In this document: piece by piece, positions 1 to 11,458 of the stretch
Numbering within the stretch: position 1 is the first letter of the stretch
How the letters are laid out: each line of letters starts with the position of its first letter
Position numbers and translations under genes: made by a program
Assembly (NCBI GenBank): GCA_021292165.1
Contig: CM037876.1
Span: 108,834,324 to 108,898,323, forward strand
DNA: 64,000 nucleotides
Source of the DNA: Shinisaurus crocodilurus
Taxonomy: Eukaryota > Chordata > Lepidosauria > Squamata > Shinisauridae
Direction: 5' to 3'
The notes under the pieces: generated by a model
Seen by the model: only the letters and a program-made list of their open reading frames with translations
The model's database searches: none
What the model was told of the DNA's origin: nothing

Positions 1-284
1 GCATTTTTCCTTCCATTGCTTCTGTAAATTAGATGCTTCTTGCATATATAGAAGTTCCAGTTCTGTTAAGAGCAATGCAGATATACTCTGCATTGAAACT
101 TATCAACTTATTAAGTGCCTAGCACAGGGATCACTAAATAAATGTTCAGTAGCAGCAGCAGCCACCGTCTTCACCACACAGCCTGGCCTTGCCACCCTAC
201 ATATGCACATTTGGCAACAGGGAAAGAAAGGACACGCAGTAATGACTACACTTGAAGATGGTTATAACTACAGCAAGCACCCAC

Positions 285-745
285 TGACCTGGGTTTCATG
301 ATCGGTGGCACTCACCATGGCTTAAGTAAGCCATGGTGGGTTGCAGGCTGTGCCAGCCACCACTATGAACATTCAAGCGTGGTCACCACAGCTTATCATG
401 ATGTGCGAACCCCAGCAGGATAGCTTGTTGCCATGGGTAACAAGCTACCCAGAACCCATGGGCTGTATTAGTGTCCTGGGGTAGCTTGTTAACCATGGCA
501 ACAAGCCACCCTGCCCGGCTTCGCAAGTCATGATAACCCGTAGCAACCACCTGCCGCAGCTTGAATATGCACAATGGCACCAGCACACGTGACTTAAATA
601 AGCTATGGTGGGTTGCAACATGTGCCAGCTGCCATTATGAATATTCAAGCTGCGGCAGGCAGTTGCCATGGTTTATAATGACATGCAAACTGGGGCAGGG
701 TGGCTTGTTGCTGTGGTGCAATAATGTTGTGATAATGTTGTAATG
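285..745. repeat. Tandem and inverted pieces of the GGGTTCGCATGACA hairpin family
   Basis: Repeated units share CTTAAGTAAGCCATGGTGGG-like and GGTAACAAGCTACCC-like blocks. Ends such as ATCATGATGTGCGAACCCCAG and TTCGCAAGTCATGATAACCC occur in both orientations. Two near-copies of the unit 'AAGCCATGGTGGGTTGCA .. TGAACATTCAAGC' lie at about 320-380 and 600-655. This looks like several nested copies of one nonautonomous DNA-transposon family seen throughout the window. Confidence 0.6.
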
Positions 746-747
746 TT

Positions 748-970
748 GCTTAAAATTATTTTTCTTTAATTGTCCCCTTTTGCATTTGATATTACAAGTT
801 AACATATCATTTAAAGCCATATCCCACACTTCTTTATACCAGTCGGTGATAGAGAAAACTTGCTGAACTTTCCATTTTCTTGCTATCATTAATCTACCTG
901 CCGATAACAAATTTACAATTAATTCTTTAACATTTTGAGGACCAGCCACCTCTTCAGTTATTGATAACAA
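748..970 (-). mobile_element. L1 ORF2 fragment (truncated both ends)
   Basis: The minus-strand translation contains NVKELIVNLLSAGRLMIARK and WYKEVWDMALNDMLTCNIKC. This is nearly the same as the C-terminal ORF2 segment of the full L1 at 50369-50590 in this window. It lacks a poly-A tail and the rest of ORF2, so it is a short internal fragment of the same L1 family. Confidence 0.9.
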
Positions 971-1524
971 TGCTAATTACAAGCTAGCCGGAGCTAGCGA
1001 CCTGATCCGTGCAAGCCTGCACCGTGTTCCTAATAACCACCTGATCTGTGTACCTGGCTTTCAACCCTCCCTCAGCCCCCTACCCCACCCCCTGATGATC
1101 AGGTGGCCACTGGTGCCCTGCAGGGTGATGGCGCCTTTTGCCCAGGCATCTCCTGGGTGATCTGGGGTACTTGGCAGCTCTTTGGGACTGCTTCTCACCT
1201 CTTGTCGTTCTGGCCGGACCCCGAGGGTAGGATGATTGCTCCCTTTGAGAGTATGCAGATGTGGCGATGCCAGGGTGGTCACGTACACCCGGCTGGCCCA
1301 GACTGTGTCGTTTACCCCCAGGTGAGGATTATGCAGAAAGGCAGGGGAAATGGGGGGTGTCAGCTACAGGGGAAAAACTGGGCAAATGTCTGCTCACTGT
1401 GTGTGCTCTGGCTTTCTCCACACAATTAGACCCACTTTTGTTTTATCCAGTTAGCCTGGAGAATGGAGGATTTTCCATAAAAGTCTATTTATCTAAAGAA
1501 ATGAATGGGCCTGGTTTGTACATA

Positions 1525-1705
1525 ATGCGAACCAGTGGTGTGGGTTGTTGAATTCTGGGTTGTCGTGATACACGAATGCAGCCACGTTATCAAACCATGG
1601 ATGCTTAACCGCAAACAACCCAGAAAGAGAACCCATGGTTTTTTGTGGGATTGTGAACTCTGGGTCGTTTAAACCATGGGCTGTTATTATGTATGAACCT
1701 AGAAC
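1525..1705. repeat. Short hairpin-family repeat
   Basis: Contains paired blocks GGGTTGTTGAATTCTGGGTTG and AACAACCCAG, AAACCATGG, and GGGTCGTTTAAACCATGGG in opposite orientations. It is related in sequence style to the GGGTTCGCATGACA elements. Boundaries are uncertain. Confidence 0.4.
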
Positions 1706-2518
1706 CATATTATGTTTCGCCAGGCTTCAGAGGCGTACAACAGCATCCAACTGTGATCTTACTTGCCCTTTTCCAGAACTAGTAGTAATGGCGAAGTCTG
1801 CCTGATGGGAGTTGGAGTCAATCACCATCTGGGGGACCACAGGTTCCCCACCTTGGTCAACAGAGTATTAATTGGAACAAGGACTAACATCTGTGTGTCA
1901 ATGTGTTGACACTAGAAACTCATGCCGGTGGCCTCAGATTATTATAGAACCAAGATAATTCCTAAGGGACTTAGGGTCTTGAAAGATCTTGAGAAAACAT
2001 CTGTAGATGAGAAATTTAAAAAAATGATTTGCCATTATCAAGTGCTTCATGGCCCTCATGAATTTACTAATAGAAACCTCACAGATTGAAATCAAACCAG
2101 CTAAATACAGAGGCATAACATATGAAAGGATAGCAAGCAGTGCCGGGGCTACCTACCATAGTTCAGTGCTCCTTACAATGAGAGTTCAGGAGACTGAAGA
2201 GGCAGTTCAACACCCCAATCAAAACAAATTGTTTCACAGATCCAAACTGGTATATATCTTTCTAACATTAAGCACTCCTATTCTTATACATTTGAATAAT
2301 GTCCATGATAGAACCAGTCAGCACACTATTAGTTCCACTCTTACTCATGTTTACACTGGCCTTCAACTTGCAATTTTCATACAAATTAAAATATACAATT
2401 AAATGTATACTTTAACAGGGTACTGTATTCTGTTTTTCTCCTTCCTTAAACTATTATATCATGTAGCAACATTTTTCTACATGATATAATTTTATCAGCA
2501 ATTATAGGTGAAAAACTA

Positions 2519-2791
<273 letters not shown>

Positions 2792-3194
2792 TTAGTATGA
2801 TTCCCAATATTTTGAAAGGGGTCCTCAGTGTACAAGGGCAAAGCATAATGAGAAAAGTTGCTTGAAGTTAAAGTAGGGTAAATTCAGGCTAGAACAAGAG
2901 AACAACTTTAAGCATAATATGAAGTAAGCCATTAGAACATACAGTTTACTATTCTGAAGCCTGAACATTTTTATGGGAATGGCTTTAGTTCACAATTTAG
3001 AATAAGCTATATAACAGTAAATGGGGGGAAATGGGGGGACTTGAACAAAAGGACAGAGATAAATTATTACAATCCCTTCTAGTCTTAACACTCATAAAAC
3101 TATATACACACACGAGAAGACACAGGGGTCTAAGAATCTTGACTGACCTTGGTAGCCAAGCCAAAATTTCTGATCACCAGGACCTTGCCCTCCC

Positions 3195-3525
3195 CTTCAG
3201 TGCAATCCTATGCATGTCTACTAAGAGGCAAAGTCCTACTGTGCTCAATAGTACTTACTCATGTACTTACTCATTGCTAGAATTGGCCTCCACAGTCACT
3301 TACGGACCCATCGCTAGAGTCTACACAATTTTCTGTGGAATTTTCCTCCTTTTAAAATCTCATTTTTGTATTAAAAAAAAAAAAATTTTTTTTTTTTTAA
3401 CCCTGGAAGACAATCTTACTCGGTCACGAGTGATCGCCTGACTGACTGACTCATGAATACATTTACATTGGAATAAACCCATTCAAGACAATGGGACTTA
3501 CTTCTGAGTAGACATGTATAAGCTT
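3195..3525. repeat. Split 'CAATCCTATGCATGTCTACT' palindromic repeat
   Basis: The left part at about 3203-3265 (GCAATCCTATGCATGTCTACT) and the right part at about 3470-3522 (ATGGGACTTACTTCTGAGTAG ACATG) are two ends of a short palindromic repeat. It appears to be interrupted by the element at 3283-3445. Related ends occur at 12995-13088 and 30055-30115. Confidence 0.5.
3283..3445 (+). repeat. Unclassified interspersed repeat, copy 1 (microsatellite-ended)
   Basis: Begins GAATTGGCCTCCACAGTCAC, contains ACGGACCCATCGCTAGAGTC, and ends AGACAATCTTACTCGGTCAC / GTGATCGCC followed by a GACT tandem tail. Two more copies lie at 15786-15945 (tail CTACTACTA) and 17950-18085 (reverse, tail ATGATGATG). The same terminus joined to different simple repeats suggests a retroposed element with a variable tail. 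I cannot name the family. Confidence 0.7.
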
Positions 3526-4492
3526 TGGCTGTTCCTCCTTGACCTTGACCTTCATTTCCATCCAAGGTCATGGAAAATCCCCTGCTCCAAGTGTGAAGCT
3601 CAAGCAGTGTGTGCAGAATCCCTCCAGTTGTGCTGGGCATTGGAGGGCCTCAAAAGACCAACTCAACTTTAGGGATACTGCCCTCTTCCCCCACCCCCGC
3701 CATTTCCAGCTCCGTGGTTGGAGTTGGGGGAGGAGGGGACAGGCAGCCAACACAGCATCTCAGCTGCCCAAATAGAACACTGCTGCTGTTTACAACCAAG
3801 TTCCACCAAAGGCTTGGATTTGTATGGCAAGGGTACCTTTCAGACTACCACTACAGTCTTTCCCTGCCAAACCAAAGGGCTAAGGCTTCTGTGTTGAACT
3901 GGCAGAAGCACACTTTTTCCGCTCACTGCCCATCTTCACCCAAGGCAGCAGAGGTGCACCTCGGAATGCTACCACTGCCTAGTTCCAGTTTTCCTTTTGG
4001 AGCTGAAAGGAAATACTGGACCTCATTTTTGCAGTAGGCAGTGGAGACTTCTCAGAATACTTCTCACTCACCTTGCAAGAGACCAACTCCAGCAACTTGT
4101 GTGAACTTTTTTCCCATAGTTTTGATGAGCTTCAGAAATCTCCAAAGCTCAACACAACTGGGGGGGGGGGGGGCTGCCCATTCCCCAACAGAAAGCAGGA
4201 AAGGAAGATGGGGCTCTGCTTGTCACCTTTGCCAGAGGAAAATGGATTGCTTGCCATAATGGCGGGGGCAAGGAGTGGAGTTGCGGACAGCTGTTCAGAT
4301 GATCATCTAAACCAGAGGTGAACAACACATGGGTTGTATCCAGCAACCCCATCCTTCTTTGAGGTCCCTGCTGCCTCCAAATGGCCACAAGAAAAAAAAG
4401 CTGCACTTTCACTCTCCTCCTTTCATGAACAGAGGAAAATATGGAGCAGGTGAGCCTAAGGCTTGTCATGACTCATTCCCAATCATCTAAAT

Positions 4493-4615
4493 TTATGTAT
4501 TTATTTACAGTATTTTTACGCCACTGTTCAGCCAAAACTGCTCCTAGAGAGGATTACAAAGATTTATAATAAGACAGTTCCTGTCCTCATGTATACAATC
4601 TAAAACAAGGGTACA
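4493..4615 (-). repeat. L2/CORE-SINE tail-like fragment
   Basis: TTTATGTATTTATTTACAG followed by ACGCCACTGTTCAGCC and GAGAGGATTACAAAGATTTA resembles the minus orientation of the L2-type 3' tail found on SINEs in this window. It is short and diverged. Confidence 0.45.
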
Positions 4616-4815
4616 GAAGCTCTGGCCCATAGGGCACCCCAACCCGGCCCGCACTGCCTCTTAGTGTTTATCCAGGGGGGCAGGGTTGAGGCTCTAAGCC
4701 CAGCCCCCTGGAGGAATTCCCTCAGATCAGAGATAACAGTGGGGATTCCCCTCCTAGCAAGTGCCATCAGTGGAATGCCCGCTGTTATCTCCGATCTCAG
4801 ATCAGGGGTAGCAGT

Positions 4816-4890
4816 GGGGGTATGAGGGGTGGCAGGTGCTGGGGGTATGAGGGGTGGCAGGTGCTGGGGGTATGAGGGGTGGCAGGTGCT
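4816..4890 (+). repeat. 25-bp minisatellite, three identical units
   Basis: Three consecutive copies of a 25-bp G-rich unit (GGGGGTATGAGGGG + TGGCAGGTGCT) with no mismatch. It sits inside a GC-rich block (4620-5440) of unknown origin, possibly an old nonautonomous transposon. Confidence 0.9.
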
Positions 4891-6026
4891 GGGGCTTGCT
4901 CACAAGCCAATTTCCCCACAAGCAGGTGAGTCCCAATGCCCCACATCCTTGCTGCTGAGATTCCCAATGCCAGGTAAAGTGGCTGCTATCCCCATGTGCT
5001 GGAAAGTCCCCTTCTGCTTAGCCTGCCCCGCCTCCTTCCCACAACAGGGGAAGGACGTGGAGCAGGGGAAGCAGCTGAGTTGGTTTGCTCCTCTGTTGGA
5101 GCCGCTTCTCCTTCATGTGCCCTGCCTTCCCCCATTGCGGGAAGGAGGCAGAGCCAGCAAAGATGGGGCAGACACAACCTAGTCCCTGTCGCTCCTCGAT
5201 CAGAGGAGCAACAGGGACTGGGCTGGCTCGGCTTTGCTGAGCACGGGGCTTCCCTAACCAGGAAAGCTAATGCACAGTGAAGCCTGGTCCCTGGCCAGAG
5301 TGTGGGGTGGAAGATCCACCCGACGCTTCAGCCAGGGAAGCAAATGACATCAGGTGGGTGTGGCCACACTGACTTGACATCATACAGCCTGCGGATAGCT
5401 AGGTGTGGGTCATCCGGCCCCCCACCCAAAACTAGCTCTGCATGCTTGATCTAAGAGATACAACACAAAAGGGAAGAGGATTGGGAGGGAAGAGGAACAG
5501 AAGCAAAATTCAGGCACCAGATCTTAGTTTCAACATTCTTAGAAGTGCTCTTTCTGGCAGAAAAGTGAAACAAGGTCCCTGTAGCTGTTCCTTCTCTGGC
5601 CAATGTATGCGGCTGGGTTGGCCTTCCCCTTGCTCTGATGTTCTTTCTGGGAGGCAGAAGGTGCAGCCTCCCAGTAGCCCTTGGTTTTCTGGCCGATGGA
5701 TGAGCCCAGAGTTTGTGGCCTCAGGGAACTCAGTTTTGATGGTCATCTGATCTGGGCTAGAGACTCTAAGGCCCTACTCTCTAGTGCCTCCGCTCCCTGC
5801 CTTGATCAATAGCGCCTTAACCTTTCACAAGCAGAAGGAGCAAGTTTTGAGAGTTTATATCAACCTTTGCAGGCTTCATCCTGCAATTAAATGTGAGACT
5901 AAGTGCAGTTCATTTGTCCTGCTTATAAAGCATGCTGAATCCTTAAAACAAGAAAAATTAGTTTCATTACTCAGTCACTAAAAACACAGTATTTGAAATA
6001 ACATAACTCAGAAAATGCTTGCCTAC

Positions 6027-6110
6027 CTTAAAGATTGAGCAACTATATTTTCACATATTATTAGGCAATGATTCACTCGATCTTTCTTGGTCGTGGAAAG
6101 TTCTCTCTTT
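6027..6110 (-). CDS. HTT: Huntingtin (HTT) coding exon 2
   Basis: This 84-bp exon has the same length as human HTT exon 2. It is preceded by a TTTTATTTTAG acceptor and followed by donor GTAGGC. The translation includes [15 protein letters not shown] and then CENIVAQSL, the start of the N-terminal HEAT domain. Phases join exactly: exon 1 leaves CC, completed to Pro here, and exon 2 leaves AG, completed to Arg by exon 3. Residues about 49-77. Confidence 0.96.
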
Positions 6111-8049
6111 CTAAAATAAAAAAAACAGTATTTTATACATCTCAACACTTTCAAATTAGAAATCTCAATAGTTCAAATGGATTTTTCAAAAGTAGAAATG
6201 TTAACTTTAGCTAACCTTGCTCTTAAGTAGTTTACTACCACCTTCTAGTATCAAATATTTTGCTTCTTTTCCATTTCTTCCTTAGGCCCAATTCTTACCT
6301 GTGATCCTATCCAAGAGCATATTATTCATGGGAACTGGATTTTATACAGAGGGAGTCAGAAGCCACCTCTATGACTGTAGCCGATAGAAAAAGTACCTCT
6401 GTATTTATAGAAATGGTTGCCAGCTACCCTAACCTCTTTGGGTTGTGGACAAATTTGGAATTTTGAGTGTTGTGGATGCTCTCACAAAATGGCAGGCATG
6501 GTGGGCATGGCCAGTCACAAAACGCTCACTTCCCATTAGGCAAGCTAGTGAGACTACAAGAAAAGTAATTTGCCCAGGAATCTGAGTACAAAACAAGAGG
6601 GGGTCTGAGCTCCAAAACACAAAACCTCATTTTTGAACCCAAATCAGGATGGCGCTGGAGGGCAGCCCTTTGCTTTGCAGCATGCCAGCCTCCCAGCTAT
6701 CATTTTTAATTATTAAAGAAAATCTTAGGAAATAAAATAAAAATCAGCAGGGGCAGGGAGCCTGGCAGGCACCAAGAGAGGTGTCACAGGCACCTCATTA
6801 GAGATCCCACTACTAGCCTCTCCCCACAAAGTCAGGTACATGCATATACAATCGCATGGAATGACCCTTATATGGATGAATGTAGAAGACTAAGCCTGCA
6901 GAACTAGCCACATTTAAAGCACTTTATCCTTAAGATGGCAAAATATAGCTCAAGCAAGTTATGAAATAAAAGTCATGCATGGGCATACGAACATACCCAA
7001 TACATAACGGGCTTCAAGTAACCTAGGAGAATCAGAAAGCGGCAGAAAGACAATCTGAAGCTAGAGATGTAACATTTCTGGAAACTATGAAGCCGTGGGA
7101 AAATAAACAGTGTGTGTCAGGGGGGTTGAAATTTTGAGGGAAAATGAAATACATTTTTTAGCTCTTTACAGATCTGAAGTCCCTTTGTTACTTTAGGAAC
7201 ATAAAATCTAGTATGTATAACTTGGTTTTCTCATAACATTATCATTTAATTTAAAAACAGAAAAATAAACTAAGTAAATTTGTAATTATTGTCTAAGTAA
7301 ATTTAATTATTTTAAATTTAATATACCAAACATGATAATTTTATGAGCAAGCCAAGTTATAAATAGTATATATTTACCGGTAGGTTCCTATTTTATGTCT
7401 GCCCAAAGGGAACTTCAGCAAGTAGTCCCTGAAACATCTGAATCATCCTAGAAGCCACAAGAAGCAGGAAGAGCTGGAGACAGAGGAAGATTGGTATACA
7501 GCATCTGTTTCTATCTGTGAAAAATTGATTGGGGTGGAGTTCAAGGAAATCTGGCCTGAACCTCATTATTTATGCCCTGTATCCAAAATGGATACCCTAT
7601 ATAAAAGCTAAGCTATAAACTTAGTAAGAAAAACCTATAAAGCAGTATGTATGAATCAACCAATCTTTTGAGAGCTGCTAAGCTATTACGTACCAACAAC
7701 AGTGTAGAAGATCTTTGAAGGCTCCAGTTTAAAGCACGGTGAATAAAAATCAATGATTTTTTAAATGAAATGCTTTTTGAGGAAAAATATCTAAAGATAG
7801 TTTTCTATTTAAGATACATTATAGTCCAAAGGTTATTCATCATGAAATAAGGATTAGTTTTTAATTATGTAGCATGAGGCTGTATATTCATGCAGTGTTT
7901 GATTTTTTTGGTAAATGAATTCCATTAATCCATTCACAATGTCATGCTCTTCCAGAGGTTTCTGTAAGATTATTGAGCAATTTTTCTATCTAGAAGATAT
8001 TATCACAGATGCAACAGCTCTAGAGAGTAAAATTGTTAATTGTTAACCT

Positions 8050-8886
8050 AAGTCTTGATGGGAGGAGTAATGTCCACAATGTTCCTGTTGTATGTGCTTG
8101 TATAACAACAGAAGAAGGGAATGTCTTCCTTGCAGAAACAATTGATACGTCAGGAAATGCACACAGCAGAATACTTACAAGAAGTGGCAGCAAAAGCTAT
8201 AATAGCATGTGAACAAAAATTCAAATGTCTAGTACGCAGTTTGGTCACAGACAATGCTGCAAAGGTATCCAAGATGAGAAGATATTTAGAAGAGCAGGAA
8301 GGGAACACAAAGCTAATAACATATGGTTGCAATGCTCATTTGCTGCACCTCCTAGCCAAAGACTTCAGTGGCCAGAAATAAAGAGTAAAGTCGTTGAAAT
8401 TGCTAAAGGGCTCTCCAACCTTGGGTCCCCAGCCTACAGCTCCCAGCATACCCCGCCAGCATGGCTAATGGCAAGGGATTCTGGGAGCTGTAGTCTAGCA
8501 ACATCTGGGGACCCAAGGCTGGAGAGCCCTGTGCTAAATACTTCCGTAACAAACATTTTGCAGCAGCAGCAGCTCTGAAAAGAATGGGTGGAACCAAGCT
8601 AACACTCCCACAAGATATTAGATGGAACTCTGTAGTGGACTGTTTTGAGCAGTATATCAAGAACTGGCCTATTCTGATGACAGTTTGTGAACAAAATCGA
8701 GAGAAAATAGATGGCACTGTCACGGCCAAAATCCTCAACACTGGGCTTAAGAGAAATGTTGAACATCGAATATTCTCTTCCTTTCAACTCATTCATTCTA
8801 AACTGAGAAATCGTTTGGAACCCGATGAAGCAGGAAAACTTGTTTTTCTTTTCCAGATTATGAACAGACAAGATGAAGATGAGTGA
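8050..8886 (+). pseudogene. hAT-type transposase fossil, interrupted by a MITE
   Basis: Joining frames on the plus strand gives SLDGRSNVHNVP, EEGNVFLAETIDTSG, AEYLQEVAAKAI, SLVTDNAAKVSKM and LITYGCNAHLLHLLAKD. After the insertion the frame continues with YFRNKHFAAAAALKRMGG, LPQDIRWNSVVDCFEQYIKN and RLEPDEAGKLVF. The TDNAA and (C/S)NAHLLHLLAKD motifs are typical of hAT transposases of the DUF659 type. A frameshift lies near 8157-8165, a stop precedes the insertion, and the BED finger and C-terminal dimerisation region are not seen. It lies antisense in HTT intron 1. It is clearly inactive. Confidence 0.85.
8408..8531. mobile_element. hAT MITE inside the hAT fossil
   Basis: Inverted ends GGGCTCTCCAACCTTGGG and CCCAAGGCTGGAGAGCCC surround an inner palindrome (CTCCCAGCATACC / GGGAGCTGTAG). 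Flanks TGCTAAAG and TGCTAAAT form a 7/8-bp target duplication. The fossil reading frame resumes right after it (ATTGCTAAA to TACTTCCGT). Confidence 0.85.
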
Positions 8887-9794
8887 GCTACAGAGGACAA
8901 TATTTTAAGTTTTTCATGTGTGGACTGGGCTGATAGTCTAAAGTGTTTTTTTTAAAGATATTTTGTTTAACCACATCAGTTAACAAACATGGATGTTTAA
9001 GCAAATACAAGAATACATATGCCATAATGTTATTGTTTTAGTTAAATAAAACTATTTAAATTGTTACTATTAAGGTAATGATTATTTTCTCCTTCCAATA
9101 AAGTACAGCAGAAAAGTTGTCCAATGATTAACCTATTAAACTGGAGATAGGTAATTATGAAATTATTGTGAGGTGAACTATCTGTGATGTGTTTCTTATA
9201 GTATAACCAAATCAGTATTACGGTATGTGTGTGTGTGTGTGTAAAACTAATCTGAAAAGTTGTTATACTAAAAATTAAACCTTCATCTGGTTGTAAATAT
9301 TAAGATTATACCAGCAAGAACTAGTCTTTGGTAACTCTGAATTGTGTAAAATATGTATTAAGCTTATAGCGAAAAAGAGTGTACTTCCGGGGGGGGGGGG
9401 GTGTCACATGATTAAATCAAGTCTTTCTGAGCAGTGATTTAAATCATGATTTAAATCAAATTGAAGCAGCAATCTGCATCAGGATTGTTTGGGGGTGGGG
9501 GGAGAAGCTTTAATCTCACCCTCCTCTCTGCAGTTCTGGTGCATATAGACCATTGTTTCCTCACTGCTATTAGCACTGAGATCAGGGGTAGGATGCTACT
9601 AGCAGTGAAGGAATAGCCAACACGCCCATCCCCTGATCCCAGTGGACAGGGAGTGGATATTTAAACCTCCCCACCCTTGTGCTGAGGTGTGGGGCATGGA
9701 CCGCACACACACGCACACACCACCCAGCATTGGATACAGCCCTCAGGACCAAAAAGGATGCCCAGCCCTGTATTACAGGAAGGAACTGGGCTGG

Positions 9795-10018
9795 TTTGCA
9801 TGATCAGAGAGGGGGAAATAAGCCACAGTGGCTTATTTCCCACTCCAAGTGCCTGTTGCATGCCAGGGGATTTGCATAATTACCAGCGTGGCTTGTCATG
9901 TCACGTGAACCCAATGAGGATAGCTTATTGCTGTGGATAACAAGCTATCCAGAACCCTGCAACAGCTCATAGGTCCTGGGTGACTTGTTACCCAAGGCAA
10001 CAAGCCACCCTCGCTGGG
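9795..10018. mobile_element. Hairpin-family element, left part
   Basis: Contains GGGGGAAATAAGCCACAGTGG, GTCATGTCACGTGAACCCA and GGTAACAAGCTATCC-like blocks of the GGGTT family. It stops abruptly at CTCGCTGGG where the LTR begins. The matching right part is at 11336-11458 (GGAAATAAGCCACTGTGGC in inverted orientation). Confidence 0.6.
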
Positions 10019-11335
10019 TGTCGTGACCCCGGTCCTGCAATCATGCATTCTAGCACTCTGACACTGGAGACTCTAATCAGTGAGATCCTTTTATTACAGC
10101 AAATCCCAGGCATAAGCTTAACAGTTACAGTCTTCAGAAATCATATAGCTGATGGCATTTTGCTACAGGCTCTTGAAACTGTTTTATATCAAGGTAGGGG
10201 ACTGGAATGTCTCTTAAGATCCAAATTCCCGACATTCCACCCTAAGGGAAGGATCGGAGCCAATTCCAGATGCTCCTGTGACAAGGGATACTAGAAACAG
10301 GCCTGACTGACCCACACACCCCCATAGAGAGCTGAACCAACCTGGCCACTGAGTTGGAACCTCTGGGGTGCCGTACATCTTGGCCTTAGGATCTGAGCAA
10401 CTCCTAGCTACTCCTCCGACAGGGGAAGGATCGGAGCCCTATTGCTCCTGCGACAAGGGTAAGGAATCTAGAAGAGGATCTGAACCACCATGCACACCTC
10501 CACAGAGGTCAAAACCAACCCTGCCACTTCAGTTGGCCCCTCTGGCGTCCAGGCCTCTCAACAATCAGGGTTCAGAACAAGATCAGACTTGATTCTAAAG
10601 TACTTCCCCACACGCAGAGATTCTAACGTCCAAAGCTCCCAGCCTTGGAATCTCTATGCCACATGGGTCAAGGCACAGGAATGTCCAGAAGTCAGGAAAT
10701 AGCCCCACGCCAGCTAGACTCTGGGCTCCTCGACAAAGACACATCCATAGCCAAGAGAATGCAGTCTACAAAAAGTATGACAGTCCTTTTCATGGCAGGC
10801 TCTTGACAGTAAAAGTCCAAAGAGAAGAAAGTCCAAATTAGGTAGAGTCCATGCGCAGAGTGCTCCCAATAGCTCCATCGGTGATAGATCCAAACGGAAG
10901 GATGCAGACAGGGAAGATGAGAGAGATGTTCCTAGCAAAGGCTCTGGAGGCTAAGCACTTACTTAAAAGCGAAGGTGTGGTCATCTTAACCCTCCTTCCA
11001 ATCCACTAATTCACATGGGAACTGGCCCATCTACGAGGCCCCTATCCCACCTGGTTGTCTCCCTTCTACCCTTCAGGGGTGAGGCTTCAACCAGAGTGAC
11101 ACCTCTGCAAAACACCCCTCCCCTCTACTGAAGTTCCCAGAGAAGGCTGCCAGCTCCTATCTCTGCAAGGTTGAAGTTGCAGCTGAACGGGGGAGACAAC
11201 TTGACTCCCACCTGCTTTCTCCGGAGAATGCTGACAGTAATAAGCTCACACTGGTCTTGACATTCCACAGACTGACTAGGCCACAAACCCTTCCAACCTA
11301 TTGCTGACCAGTCTTACTGACACTGAACCCCCACA
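10019..11335 (-). mobile_element. Probable solo LTR
   Basis: A 1.3-kb block starts TGTCGTGACC and ends CCCCCACA on the plus strand. It cuts a hairpin-family repeat in two, with weak CTGGG / CTGCA flanks. Read on the minus strand it carries AATAAAAGGATCTCACTG about 70 bases before its end, a polyadenylation signal in an R/U5-like layout. I see no gag or pol frames. Old LTR retroelement or endogenous retroviral origin is possible; the boundaries are inferred. Confidence 0.5.
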
Positions 11336-11458
11336 CTGCATTTGCACAATATGACAAGCTGTAATTATGCAAAACCCCACCGGCACAGCAGGCACACACA
11401 CAGAAGGGGAAATAAGCCACTGTGGCTTATTTCCCCCTCCATGATCACATGAACTCAC
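11336..11458. mobile_element. Hairpin-family element, right part
   Basis: TTTGCACAATATGACAAGC, then GGGGAAATAAGCCACTGTGG, and the end GATCACATGAACTCACTC. It is the inverted partner of 9795-10018, separated from it by the putative LTR. Confidence 0.55.

Noticed and set aside
3609..4037. 142-codon frame in HTT intron 2.
   Set aside because: No protein similarity, no splice structure, antisense to HTT, and built from GC-skewed non-coding sequence.
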